A stretch of 64,000 bases of DNA. Source: Arabidopsis thaliana (Eukaryota; Streptophyta; Magnoliopsida; Brassicales; Brassicaceae). The notes under the pieces were generated by a model. The model saw nothing but the letters and a program-made list of their open reading frames with translations. It did not search any database and was not told the origin of the DNA. Position 1 is the first letter of the stretch. Each line of letters opens with the position of its first letter. The position numbers and the translations under genes are program-made. Shown here one piece after another: positions 51,424-63,800 of this stretch. The stretch lies in the NCBI RefSeq assembly GCF_000001735.4, contig NC_003076.8, positions 8,990,001-9,054,000 of the forward strand. Reading direction: 5' to 3'.

Positions 51424-51620
51424 CCATTAACTTGGGAGCTAGGAACGCTTACGAATTTGAAATCAATGTATTTGTCTAACAAAATGTCAGGGGAGAGACT
51501 CTAGCGAGTTTTGAATCTCTTCAGAAACAAACTCCACGGGGAAATATCGGATTTCATCGGAGAATTGCCATGCTTGAAGTGTTACAACTTTGGAAAAACA
51601 ATTTCAACGGAAGCATCAAC
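51424..51620 (+). pseudogene. Relic of a BAM-type LRR receptor kinase ectodomain
   Basis: Starting 47 bp after the RLP52 stop codon, the DNA reads PLTWELGTLTNLKSMYLSNKMSGE, then a stop at 51502. The same frame resumes as LNLFRNKLHGEISDFIGELPC (51511-51573) and after a frame change as LEVLQLWKNNFNGSI (51573-51617). The order and words match, from memory, consecutive LRRs of BAM1/BAM2-type receptor kinases. It is a broken fragment without signal peptide, membrane segment or kinase. Confidence 0.75.
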
Positions 51621-51624
51621 TGCA

Positions 51625-52023
51625 CCATTATAAGTAGTCTTAGAGGCATGCTCACACGGGTGAGATTATATATGGACTTAACTATGTAGATGTTTATTTT
51701 TTAAAACATCACGATTGTAAGATGAATGTTGTAAGTGTTCGTTGAGATCGAAGAAAACTCATAGTATGAGTTTAGTCGATCTTCTGGAGTAGTATGTTTT
51801 CAGCATTGTTTCTCTTTGATCCTAAGTTTTTTATGGGGTTTAAGGTTCTTTTTTCTTATAAAGGAATCAATTTATGTTTTGGCTATATAATATGCACCAG
51901 TTTATCCATTCTATGTTTTATTTAACATTTTTTCTTTTTTGAATTCTCTTTATCTCCTTCAAAATGTATAATATTAAAACAGCAAAATAAGCATCACCAA
52001 ATCACTTTTACAACAAGTTATCA
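51625..52023. other. Intergenic stretch, nothing recognised
   Basis: AT-rich sequence between the LRR relic and the Harbinger-like element, without coding or structural signals that I can support. Confidence 0.4.
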
Positions 52024-52844
52024 ATAACTCCAACCATAAAGTAAAACTCAAAATTCTTCTCCAACCTTACTCTATATTGGACTCTAAAATAGACATTTCT
52101 GCAGAATTACTCTATATATAGAGTAAATCTATTCTCTACTCTATTTTAGAGTTGAACTTTTTTATTTATACTCTGGTCCATCAAATTTATTTATTTTTAT
52201 TTAATACATATTATCATTTTACGAACAACAACTACAACAAATAGTTTTATAAAATTAATAAGTAAATAATTACTAAATTTAAAATAAACAACATAAGAAA
52301 ACTAAAACATAAAACTAGCAATTTAATATTCCGGTAAATTGCTTGTAGATCCACCAAGATAGTTAAAATATTGTCCAAATGAAGTAGATGGAGGAGGAGT
52401 TTCTTGATATTGATCTTGTTGTTGGACACGTCATTTTTGTAAAATCCGTGCTTATTCAATCTCAAAATATGCACGAATATTTGGGTTTTGAACGAAATTC
52501 AAATCACAAAATAAAATTTTGTTTTCTTCCTTTAATTGATCATATGTGGGAAAAAATATTCTAATGGTGTTGTTTAAAATAAAATTTGTAATATTTTATT
52601 ATTGTTATATGATGTAATGTTTTTTTAATATATAATTAGTCTTTAATTTAAATAATATCATATTTTATGGGAATTTTGCAAAACTATGATATATGGGCTC
52701 AAATTGTAAATTATATAATATAAAATATAAATAGAATATTTCTAAAAATATTTTTTTTAGAGTAGAAAATAGAGATATACATTTGAGAGAAACCCTTCTC
52801 TATTTTAGAGTAAGATATAGAGCTATACATTGGAGATGGTCTTA
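52024..52844. mobile_element. PIF/Harbinger-like non-autonomous element
   Basis: The ends are inverted: left AACTCCAACC...ACTCTAAAATAG and right CTATTTTAGAGT...ATTGGAGATGGTCTTA, each with repeated ACTCTATTTTAGAGT words. CTCCAA-type termini are common to PIF/Harbinger MITEs of crucifers. The interior carries a broken piece of the element's accessory (Myb/NAM-like) ORF on the minus strand, listed separately. The outermost target duplication (3 bp expected) is not secure. Confidence 0.6.
52323..52500 (-). pseudogene. Fragment of a Harbinger accessory ORF
   Basis: On the minus strand the frame reads NFVQNPNIRAYFEIE, stop, ARILQK, stop, RVQQQDQYQETPPPSTSFGQ and on to YFNYLGGSTSNLPEY with a natural stop at 52323-52325. 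The Gln/Pro-rich end with FGQYFNYLGG is familiar from the C-termini of Myb/NAM-like proteins of Arabidopsis Harbinger elements. Two in-frame stops make it non-functional. Confidence 0.5.
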
Positions 52845-52859
52845 CAATCATCAACAAAC

Positions 52860-54190
52860 TTTTGCTCGTTTTTTTTTTCGTCAGTTGGGTTCCTTAGAAC
52901 ATCTCCATCTTTGGTTTGTTATCAATTTAGTTTGGCTCAGATTCGAGGTATCGGAAAGGTTCTGGTGGTTGGAGGTTCTTGGACCATTTTTTGCGCCATC
53001 TCTGGTGAAGTCTAAGACAGCATGCGCAGAAACCTAATCACAATAGATGTCTTCACTAACTAACTGACTAGACATTCTCTCTAGCCAACTGGGCATTGGT
53101 TCAAGTCTATTTTTGTCAAGACCCAACTTCGGTTTAATTGGCTCAACGTTTCCTCACCTTGGCCCAGATATGTGTTTCCTTTTATTTTAGCCAGCAAGCT
53201 AGGTTTGATGTTACGTTCTTTCTTCAAACTAAACGATCTAGTCTCCCAATTTCGACATGCCTTGTCTTCCTTATCATGATTTTACCCACTACGGTTTAGA
53301 ACTATATTGATTATCTCTACTCGATCTGTCTCCAAATGAGCACTTATTGTAGAAGCTAGTTTCTACCATCTCTGATCACTCATTCCTGGAATCATAGTCG
53401 TGTATCTCGGCTTCTCGAAACCGAACCCATTAAGCCGGTCACCACCTTCTACGGTTACTCATGGAAGCAATTCAAAGTGTTAAAATCCAACATCTAAGTA
53501 GGCTTCCACATCACAAATCGGCTAGCTTTCAAATCGTATGCTAATGTTTTATCGGCCTACTATTAGACCTCGGGGGTCATCGGCGTCCAAGCATCTCCAT
53601 CATAGTGAGAACCTCGACTCCGCCTTCCTCATTCATGGAGGGAAACACTTATCATCATATATGGAAAAAACCTTCCCACCAAAAACTTCTATATCAGGTT
53701 TACAGCTTGTATAACAAGAAGTCTTTTGACTATTCTAACCGTTTAACTATCGTATGATGTAGGGTGTCTTGTGTCAGCGAGACGCGAGGTTAAGGAGTTT
53801 TCTTGAAAGGTTTAATGTCAATCAACAAGGACCATTCACCATATTATCGTGTTGTTCGTGATTGTGGTTCGACTCACCCTTTTCTCGCATGTGGCCTGGT
53901 GCTTTTGATAAGACCCAAAATAGGCTATCAAGTTAAGTAACAGAAAGAGATGAGATGATAGAAGAAATAAGGTGAGAAGCAGAAGAATTCAGAAGTAGAA
54001 AGGAGAAGAACATGAGAGAAGGAAGATAAACATTGTTTGGATGATCTTAAGCGATGATCCTTTACAGAGATGAACAGAGAGACTAAATAGCAAGAGAATC
54101 CTAAACCTATTGGGCTTAAACGATACTAAATGACGCAGCCTAGAAAGGGCCCAACAAGAGAATAAGCGACTTATCAATACCGTCCCGTTG
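52860..54190 (-). other. LTR-retrotransposon-like sequence, degraded
   Basis: This block has visibly higher GC than the flanking intergenic DNA and no long frame. Read on the minus strand, 54190-53920 looks like a plant LTR/leader (GGGCCC, AGCCCAATAGG, CTATTTAGTCTCTC, then a C/T-rich stretch). It lies just after an LEDKV-type polyprotein tail. The rest (53920-52860) I cannot assign. Probably a decayed LTR element. Confidence 0.35.
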
Positions 54191-54205
54191 AGATCCACCT
54201 TGTCC

Positions 54206-56177
54206 TCAAGGTGGAAGGAAATGAAAGCTTGGAAAAGTTGTCTTAACTCTTGTCGATCCTGCACCTGCAACCTTTTTCTTGTCCATGATGACCACATCAA
54301 ACTCCTTGATCAGTTTATATTGTCTCCAATCTAGGGTAGCAAATTCCCTAGTCTCTACTTCTTGTCTCTCAAGAACCTCCATGTCTTTTAATAAACAGAC
54401 TAGCCTTGAAAATGCAGCTTTAAGAGAAATGCAGACCTCAACTACTCCAATCAAATCAGCAATCCTTACCTTCTTTGTTAAGGTTGCCATCTTAGACACG
54501 GTTTGATCCTTCTCACTTTTGGTTGGCATGTATTGAGTACTTCCAGCTACAACTTCATTGTGTTTCACCACGGATTGCACAAAAAATTCAATCTCATCGC
54601 CATTCTCTTTAGCAACCTTCCCTGATCCCAACATTGAAACTTCTTCCAGATATTCAGCCCTTAGCTCCAACTCTTAACTTTCACCACTCTTGTCATGTCC
54701 ACATTGTATTTCCTTAACGCTTCCTCCACATGCAATCTCACTCTCCCCTTTTAAAGCCACCTTGTCCTCAAGGTAGTAATAAAGAACAATTCCAAAATCA
54801 TCTTTTAGCTCACTCCTCATCTTTACTTTTGTAGGACTTTGGTCAAGGTCTTCACCCTTAACTCTAAGAATGATCCCAGCCTTTCTATCTTGCCTATGCA
54901 TTTCACAGATGGATCAACGTTGTAACACTTATCAAACCCTTTCCCATGAGCTCGATTAACTAGTATGAGGAACCCCCCAGGCTCCCATACTCGACTTGCC
55001 AGAAACTCAGAAAACAGTTCCCTTAAAAGCTTAGAGACTGAGGGTTGGTTTCCACCAAAACAACAATTTGGAAAGAAGTCCTTACTTGTCTGCATCTTCT
55101 GGCCTACAAATAGCCACTCCACCACATAAGCCATGCATCTGACAATTTCCAGCAGAGAACCTTTCTCATTAAGCTCCTTAAACCATGACAACTCCTTAAT
55201 CTCTAGACCGTGAAGTGCGATCAGTAACTTCTGATTCAATCCCACCAATAAATTCACGAATCTTGAAAAATTCTGCCTCACTAAGCTTCGGTTAACAAAC
55301 AGCAACATCAACTTTTGTTTCTCATACCCAACTCTCTCTGTTCCAATCCATGCTACTTGATCAAAACTAAAGAATTCCTTGACCCTAAATCTTCCCTTCA
55401 CTTGGTAACGCTTCTCTAACATTTTCCACTTCTCTAGCTCAGCAGTTACTCCCCAGGTTCCCAAACGTGATTATCAAGCCCAGAGATGAAGTGCAGAGTT
55501 CCATCTTGGATTGCTAGAGCCTCAACTTTTTCACCAGGACCTAGTTGCTCCAGAGAGATAACCCCAACTACCTTACCTTTGATAGTGATTTCCAGAGTTT
55601 CGATTTCCAACATTCTTGGCAGTAGTTTCGGTTCCTTATTCTCACCAAAGTAATGATCTATCCAGCCTAGTTGAAGTTGTTCACATAAGATTTCTCCAGG
55701 ATCCCAGCTAAAAACAAAAGAGCCAAAAGGTTTATTCCCATTCATGAAGATTCTTTTACTCATACACAAGCCATCTATTTGTTTCTCTACTATGCCATGA
55801 ATATTACTCGCATTCCCTATCTCATCACTTATTTCCTTCATTGTCATGCCAAACGTTTCTGTCATTCTAAGTAAAATCACTTCACCAGATTTTTGTGTAA
55901 TAATCTGAAAACTATCATGTATGTGGCATTGTTCAATACAATTTCCATTTGTGAAGTTTGTATCAAGGTGAGAGAGTTCACCTTCAACGCTCACCATCGA
56001 CGATTCTTTAAAAGGAGGAAACAAGAACGAATGAGAGTTGTTTTTCTTCACTTTCTTTGCAACAACACCTGATTTGTAGTTCGATCTAAATGAGGCTATC
56101 ACAACTCGATACTTGTCCCGAGATCTTCGTTTCTGAAATTGGTGAAATTGCTGCTTGAAATTGCTGTTTAACACCAA
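54206..56177 (-). CDS. Unknown ORF group with W(D/E)PG motifs, probably transposon-derived
   Basis: Three neighbouring minus-strand frames: 56177-55446 (243 codons), 55464-54823 (213) and 54670-54206 (154, first codon TTG in the six-frame view). A fourth frame covers 54901-54674. They overlap or nearly touch, so a single ancestral reading frame with frame breaks is likely. No known enzymatic domain is seen. Recurrent motifs are WDPGE, VWEPGE and VWEPGGF, and YLEDKVALKGE and FHLEDKVDLNG. The last resembles the tail of Ty3/gypsy polyproteins (FPSFHLEDKV-type, from memory), and an LTR-like region follows. The interval probably corresponds to At5g25920. I do not know a function; expression as a protein is doubtful. 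Confidence 0.4.
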
Positions 56178-57932
56178 ATAATAAAAGAAAGAAAACTCTA
56201 CAATTTCATGTCACACTAATCGGATTTTTTGTAATCCAAATGTCGAGAGTAGTCCGAAGATATAAGTTCATAGCTGAAAATTATAATAAAGCTAAATCAC
56301 AATCTTTAAATCTGTAGTGAAAAAACACACACCAAGGAATCGTAATATACGTTTCGTGAAAAGAAAAATATATTTGCTTATACACTTCAAACACCTAATT
56401 GACTTTTAAAGGTGTACCATTTTGTCCAGTTACTATTAAAAGAAAAAAAAAATTCACAAAAAAAAAAAAAATCACAAAAACAATATGTGAGAGTTGTTTA
56501 CAAAACAATAATCGATCGTGAAGACAGCTAGCTAAAAATATTAAGGGGTCCGCGCATCTGGATTTTGTTTTTATGTTTTGACAATTCTCTTCTGGAATTT
56601 CATGCCGTTGAATCGAATAGTCAACGTTCAAAATCAGACAACGTGTATAAAAAATATTAAAATATAACAAATGTGTTACTAACTTTTTAAGATACCTATT
56701 TTTTAATGTATGGTGAGATCATTTTAACACTGATTTATTTATTTTTCATTATTTATTTTTTGATAAAGATCATATTGATTATTGTTTCCCTATAGTCGCT
56801 CCATTATATATAATAAAACTAAACAGAACTTTTATATTTGTGTTTACATAAAAACAAATATTGTTTTTGGTGAGGCTTAGAATCGTACCAAGGTAGAGTA
56901 GCAAAATCGTAGAAAACTGGAATTATTCAACGAATAAAAAAGGTATGGCAAATTGTTGTTCTGGTTAGTCATTTTCATTACGGAATATTTTAATACATAA
57001 ACATAATCTTGATTTTCGGAATGATGTAATTGGTACAAAAATGTGTGACAGCGAAATAATCCAGCAATAAACTCATTTTTTGGCTCATAATTATGGTTAG
57101 ATTGGTTTTTTCACCATTGTGTTTGTAAGACTGTTTTTGTTTTTTTGGCATATGTTTGGATCACAAAACTTGCCGTATAGTTTTATGTTTTCATAAATAA
57201 ATTTTAGTTGTTGAGGATGTACTCTTACAGATGCTGATTCAATTTTTAATTCCCTTACTTCATAGATTATTTTAATGTATATGTATTATCATTTTGATGT
57301 GTAAATGGTTTTAAAAGTTTCTAGAAAGTTTGGTAAGGTAAAAGAAAACAGAAGTTGCTTCCGATATTTCAAAAATATTACAAAAAAAAACAAAAACCAA
57401 TGAAAAGAAGAGAAACGAAACAAAAAAGCTCTGTTTATATGATATGTTGATAAGTGTTAGGATTTGAATATATTTCTTTTTTTGAAATAACCGAAATAGA
57501 TGATAAAGGGAAACTTATACTAATGATCTTAGAAGCCTACAAAAATTGGGTATTCTACCACTATATAGTAGCCACTGCCACAGTAGTTAATAAGATCCCA
57601 TTAATTTCCGTTGGTTAAATTTACATTATGATTATATTATAAACTATTGGACTACACATTATGGCTAAACAGAGAAAGTAACACTATGATAGTATGATTA
57701 GTTGGACTACAAATTATGATTACAAGTCGTAAAGCTGGAAATTTCCTATAAGTTCCCCTGTAACTGTTTGCTACAACTACAAGTCTACAAAAGTGCGATT
57801 TGTCGCAACCCACCAAAATTTAGTGCTAGTATTAAGAAATTACACTATCTATTTATTTTGGTCAAATTAACAATAATTACCGTTAAGATCACTAGTAAGT
57901 TGTAATTTATTATTAGAAAAACAAATTAAAAC

Positions 57933-58483
57933 CTAGGTTGCCTGGAAATTCGTTTTGAGGTATGTTTTCCGTTTTCGAAACGTTTCGGAAATAGAGACTC
58001 GTCGGAAACACAAAAAATGTTACGAAAACACGTTTTTAAAAAATCTATTTTTGGAAATACGATGGATCCGAACTAGTCACACGACAAATCCTTTTTATTG
58101 ACTTTAGAAATTTAATAAACTAAATTAGAAATATTAAGATTACTAAAGTATATAACTTATTTTGAAAGACTTTGAGTTTTAAGATCTTTTGACAAACCAA
58201 ATTTGATGAAACTAATTAAAATGAGAATGAAAATGTTGGTCTAAATTAAATATTTGAACTTAAACATTTTAATCTATATCTTTTAGAATTTTAATTAACT
58301 TATTTAATATTAATGTCTTGGACTTGTGTTGTTTAAGCCATTTTTAATATAATTTCATGCTAATATACATATATATATATATATGTAAATATATGTATAT
58401 ATATTTCCAAAATGTTTCTAATCTCTAATTTTAGAAAAAACCGTTTCTCATATCCACATAATCGTTTTCTTTCCATGCAACAT
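57933..58483. mobile_element. MITE-like element with 10-bp target duplication
   Basis: A 551-bp AT-rich segment with short inverted ends (left CTAGGTTGCCTGGAAA, right TTTCCATGCAACAT), flanked on both sides by AAATTAAAAC (57923-57932 and 58484-58493). Inside, GAAACG/CGTTTC words recur near both ends. Target length of 9-11 bp points to a Mutator-like origin; the AT-rich target makes chance matching possible. Confidence 0.5.
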
Positions 58484-60757
58484 AAATTAAAACAATATAA
58501 AAAAAACTTCTTATTTTCTTTTGGTAAACAAGACTTTTGGGCAACTGGTCTTCAACAAACATATTCCGAAGCAGGCTAATTCGGAGTATATGAGTCTGGA
58601 GATCCTTTAAACTTTAGACTATGTATGTCCTCTGCAAAATTTACTCTCTGGTTTGTGAATCACCTGTTTTAACTTTGTTTATAAGTTCGTTTTATGGTTT
58701 CTGTAAGATTTTACTATTAGCTACAATACAAAAGATTTTGTAAATTAGGGAAATTTGCATTTATAACCTACAAAAATATTATAATTAAGTAAATAACATT
58801 CTCAAAAAAAGCAAGCAATATTGTTTGTATTTTCTGTAATAATGCCAATACTATCCCTGTTTGAAATACACGCTTTTCATCTTCTCCCTTCCATAGAAAA
58901 CCAACTATTTTCTTTCGCCAACTATTAACTTTTGAACATAGGTTTGGCTCTAACAAATTCCAGTCCACCGTTTATGAAGCTTTTGATTTTGCCAACGATT
59001 AACAGAGGTATATTGGGCACAAAAACAAGACAGTTAATTTTTGGAAATGACATTTAGGTTTTGCTCGAAATTGAATTAGAGGTTTTGATTTACAGAGGCA
59101 CGACTTTAGATTTTGTTGGGGTCTTTGGTTTTTTTAAGAGACTTTGGTTTTGGTTTTTGAAATTCAATTAGTCGAGATTCTCGCTAATAAGCGCTGAATT
59201 TGATCAATCTCTGTTCTCTGTTTCCTTCATTTGATTTCTTTTTTTCGGTCTCTCTAATTTATTGGCGTCGTTGTTTCCTTATCCTGAACCAATAAATCGA
59301 TTTTGATTTTGAGAAATTTTTGAGAGATACTATTCTATTTTGTGAATATACTATTTACGTATACCTTGTACTATATACGTTTTAAAATGAATTGTTTGTT
59401 TTGATTAAGGATGTTAAGTGATTTGATTAGTGTTTTATATTAAAAGTCTTGGGTTCCCTATATATTATCTTAGGGTTTAGTATCCTTCCATCAAAAAGTA
59501 TTTAATTGATTATTTGGATTCATCGGAATAAACGTTTCTATTTAAACAAATATATACTATTCTATCTTTCTATGATGATCTGTATAGAATTTGATATCAC
59601 TATTCATTTTTTTAAAAAATTCGTTTCCGTTTTTTAAAATTCAAATCATATTAGATAAACAAAAAAAAATCTGTTTTTACAATAATATTATTAACTTTAA
59701 CCAAATAATATTGTTAAACTAATAAAGTAAACAAAATTAAGAGGGGTGAATATATATTAGTCATATATATTTCTCTTTCCTCCTGCTAGTGGCTTCTCTT
59801 TCTCTCCAAGCGCATCCGTGGGAAAGAGTTGAGTGTATTTTCACAACTGACATGTGCTATCAAATAAATTACATACATTATAGTACTATATATTTAATAA
59901 CTTTTTCAAAAACCGTCATTTTTTGCAATTCACCCTATAAATTAACACTTTATAAAAACTATAATTAAAAATAAAATGAAACTACATGTTGATATACAGA
60001 GCAACACCTCCCAATAGAGGTTTGGTGAGTAATTATTATATAACAATAGTATCAATTTATTAGAACAATCGAATCATATTCTAGATTCTTTCATCAATTT
60101 TTTTTTAAAATCATTCTAGATTATAGATAACTTTGACTTTACTTCCGACTTTTCAAACGGCACATTTTTCTTGGCAATATATTTCAGAGAAATGGCCTAT
60201 TAATTACTCTTTGATTTTTTATAATGTTCGCGTCTTTGAATTGAACAACCCAACTTTTAGCATACTAGCTCTTTAAGCACACTTTTATTTTTTTCACAAT
60301 TTGGCCAATAATGTTCTAGAAGGACCGCATATCATATGATTAGTCATTATTGGTGCTTAACGGAGACTCTGTTTTTTGCCAAATTGAAAGTTTTAGATTT
60401 CATGCTAATAGATAAGAGTGATGTTTTAAAACATATTTGAAACCAAAGTTCCAAACTAATACCATTAGTAAAAATCATTTACTTATAAGTTATAAGCCCT
60501 CGTCATGGCCCATTTTACATGGTTTTGGATTTTAGATCGTAAAGAGAATACAACAAAACTGTAGACAAAACGAAATCAAAATTTCGAATCAAAAAGTTGT
60601 ACTTGTACAGTATATAAGTAACTAATCGTCAAATGTGTATCCAGTTAAAATCGTCACATATGTAGATACAATGACGTAATGAGTACCCAAACATCAAATC
60701 TCTATTTTTATTACAAAAAAAAAAAACACATCTCATCGATGACTTCACCTACTCTTC

Positions 60758-60766
60758 TCTATAAAG
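60758..60766 (+). promoter_or_regulatory. HSL3: TATA box of HSL3
   Basis: TCTATAAAG, about 120 bp upstream of the start codon. The homologous promoter in front of RLP52 lacks it: the sequence passes from CACCT directly to GATAGAAACTC. Confidence 0.6.
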
Positions 60767-60879
60767 ACTTGAAAAAAACTTGAAAACTTCTTCAAAGTTT
60801 GTATCCATTTCACATTCACAGTCAAACTCGGTTGCCGAAGAAATTTCCCGGCAAAACCTCAACAAACAAAAATTAGAGA

Positions 60880-63800
60880 ATGACTCGTTTACCCTTACCT
60901 TTCCTTTTCTTCTTCCTCACGTCAATACCCTTATCTGTCTTTTCGCAGTTCAACGACCAGTCAACGCTTCTGAACCTGAAACGCGATCTCGGAGATCCAC
61001 CGTCTCTCCGGCTGTGGAACAACACATCTTCACCGTGCAACTGGTCGGAGATCACTTGCACCGCCGGAAATGTCACCGGGATCAATTTCAAGAACCAGAA
61101 CTTCACTGGGACAGTTCCAACGACGATATGCGATTTGTCGAATCTCAATTTCCTTGACTTATCGTTTAATTACTTCGCCGGCGAGTTTCCGACGGTTCTT
61201 TACAATTGCACGAAGCTTCAATATCTCGATCTCTCTCAGAACCTTCTCAACGGCTCACTTCCCGTCGACATCGACCGTCTCTCACCGGAACTCGACTATC
61301 TCGACTTAGCTGCTAACGGATTCTCCGGCGATATCCCTAAAAGTCTCGGACGGATCTCGAAGCTCAAGGTATTGAATCTGTACCAGAGCGAATACGACGG
61401 TACGTTTCCATCGGAGATCGGAGACTTATCGGAGCTTGAAGAACTTCGACTAGCGTTAAACGATAAGTTTACTCCGGCTAAGATTCCGATAGAGTTTGGG
61501 AAGTTGAAGAAACTCAAGTATATGTGGTTAGAGGAGATGAATTTGATCGGAGAAATCTCACCCGTTGTTTTCGAAAACATGACGGATCTTGAGCACGTTG
61601 ACTTATCGGTCAATAACTTAACGGGTCGGATCCCAGATGTTTTATTCGGGTTGAAGAATCTCACCGAGTTTTATCTCTTCGCTAATGGCTTAACCGGAGA
61701 AATCCCCAAATCAATTTCGGCGACGAACTTGGTATTTCTTGATCTCTCTGCTAATAATTTAACCGGTTCGATTCCGGTATCAATCGGAAATCTAACGAAA
61801 TTACAAGTGTTAAACCTCTTCAACAACAAGTTAACCGGAGAAATTCCACCGGTTATCGGAAAACTACCGGGATTGAAGGAGTTTAAAATCTTCAACAACA
61901 AGTTAACCGGAGAAATACCTGCAGAGATTGGAGTTCATTCAAAGCTGGAGAGATTCGAAGTTTCGGAGAATCAGTTAACCGGAAAGTTACCGGAAAATTT
62001 GTGCAAAGGTGGTAAACTTCAAGGAGTGGTTGTGTACTCAAACAATCTTACCGGAGAAATCCCTGAGTCGCTCGGAGATTGTGGAACGCTCTTGACTGTT
62101 CAGTTACAGAACAATGACTTCTCCGGCAAGTTTCCTTCTCGGATCTGGAATGCTTCAAGTATGTATAGTCTACAGGTGAGTAACAACTCATTCACCGGAG
62201 AGTTACCGGAGAATGTTGCTTGGAATATGTCGAGGATCGAGATTGATAACAATCGATTTTCCGGTGAGATTCCGAAGAAAATCGGTACTTGGTCTTCCTT
62301 AGTTGAGTTTAAGGCGGGAAACAATCAGTTTTCTGGTGAGTTTCCGAAGGAATTGACTTCTCTTTCGAATCTCATATCGATCTTTCTCGATGAGAATGAT
62401 CTCACCGGTGAATTACCGGATGAGATCATCTCATGGAAGTCGTTGATAACGTTAAGTTTATCCAAGAACAAGCTTTCCGGGGAAATTCCGAGAGCTTTAG
62501 GATTGTTGCCACGTCTGCTCAATCTTGATCTATCGGAGAATCAATTCTCCGGTGGAATCCCACCGGAGATTGGGAGCCTGAAGCTGACAACATTTAATGT
62601 GTCATCAAATAGACTCACTGGAGGAATACCAGAGCAACTTGATAATCTTGCTTACGAGAGAAGTTTCTTGAACAACTCTAATCTTTGTGCAGACAACCCG
62701 GTTCTCAGCTTACCGGATTGTCGGAAACAGCGCCGGGGATCAAGAGGGTTCCCCGGGAAAATCCTCGCGATGATTCTAGTCATCGCGGTTCTGCTTCTCA
62801 CCATTACTCTGTTTGTTACGTTCTTTGTGGTTAGGGACTACACAAGGAAACAAAGAAGAAGAGGTCTAGAGACGTGGAAACTCACTTCATTTCATAGAGT
62901 AGATTTTGCGGAATCCGACATCGTGTCGAATCTGATGGAACACTACGTGATCGGTAGTGGCGGATCGGGCAAAGTTTACAAGATTTTCGTCGAAAGCTCG
63001 GGACAATGTGTGGCAGTGAAGAGGATATGGGACAGCAAGAAACTGGACCAGAAACTTGAGAAGGAGTTTATTGCTGAAGTTGAGATTCTTGGAACGATCA
63101 GGCACTCGAATATAGTGAAACTATTGTGTTGTATCTCAAGGGAAGATTCAAAGCTTCTAGTGTATGAGTATCTCGAGAAACGCAGTCTTGATCAATGGTT
63201 ACATGGAAAGAAGAAGGGAGGTACCGTAGAGGCTAATAACCTTACATGGTCACAGAGGTTGAATATCGCAGTTGGAGCAGCTCAAGGACTTTGCTATATG
63301 CATCATGATTGTACTCCCGCAATCATACATAGAGATGTCAAGTCGAGTAACATCTTGCTTGATTCTGAATTCAACGCGAAGATTGCAGATTTCGGGTTGG
63401 CTAAACTGTTGATTAAGCAAAACCAAGAACCTCATACCATGTCAGCTGTTGCTGGATCCTTTGGTTACATTGCTCCAGGTAATACCCGTAAACAAAAAAC
63501 ATTCTTTAGAGTCGAATAGAGTCGCTCATTGTGTGATCTCTAATATTTTTATGTTGCAGAATACGCATATACGTCAAAGGTAGATGAGAAGATCGATGTG
63601 TACAGCTTCGGGGTAGTTTTGCTAGAGCTGGTGACTGGAAGAGAAGGAAACAACGGAGATGAACACACAAACTTAGCAGATTGGTCATGGAAACATTACC
63701 AATCTGGAAAACCGACCGCAGAGGCGTTTGATGAGGACATCAAAGAAGCTTCCACGACTGAGGCGATGACAACAGTTTTCAAGCTAGGTCTCATGTGTAC

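Larger units (their letters stand above)
56178..60879. other. Intergenic region upstream of HSL3
   Basis: About 4.7 kb, AT-rich, without an intact gene. It contains a MITE-like element at 57933-58483, a TA/TATG-rich stretch at 58364-58404 and, at 58747-58865, a sequence (GGGAAATTTGC... AATGCCAATACTATCCCTG) that resembles Mutator-type element ends. The last 230 bp are the HSL3 promoter and leader. Confidence 0.5.

Noticed and set aside
61296-62522. Series of minus-strand frames across HSL3 LRRs, also present over RLP52 (49426-49881)
   Set aside because: LRR codon patterns leave the reverse frames open; the sense protein is complete.
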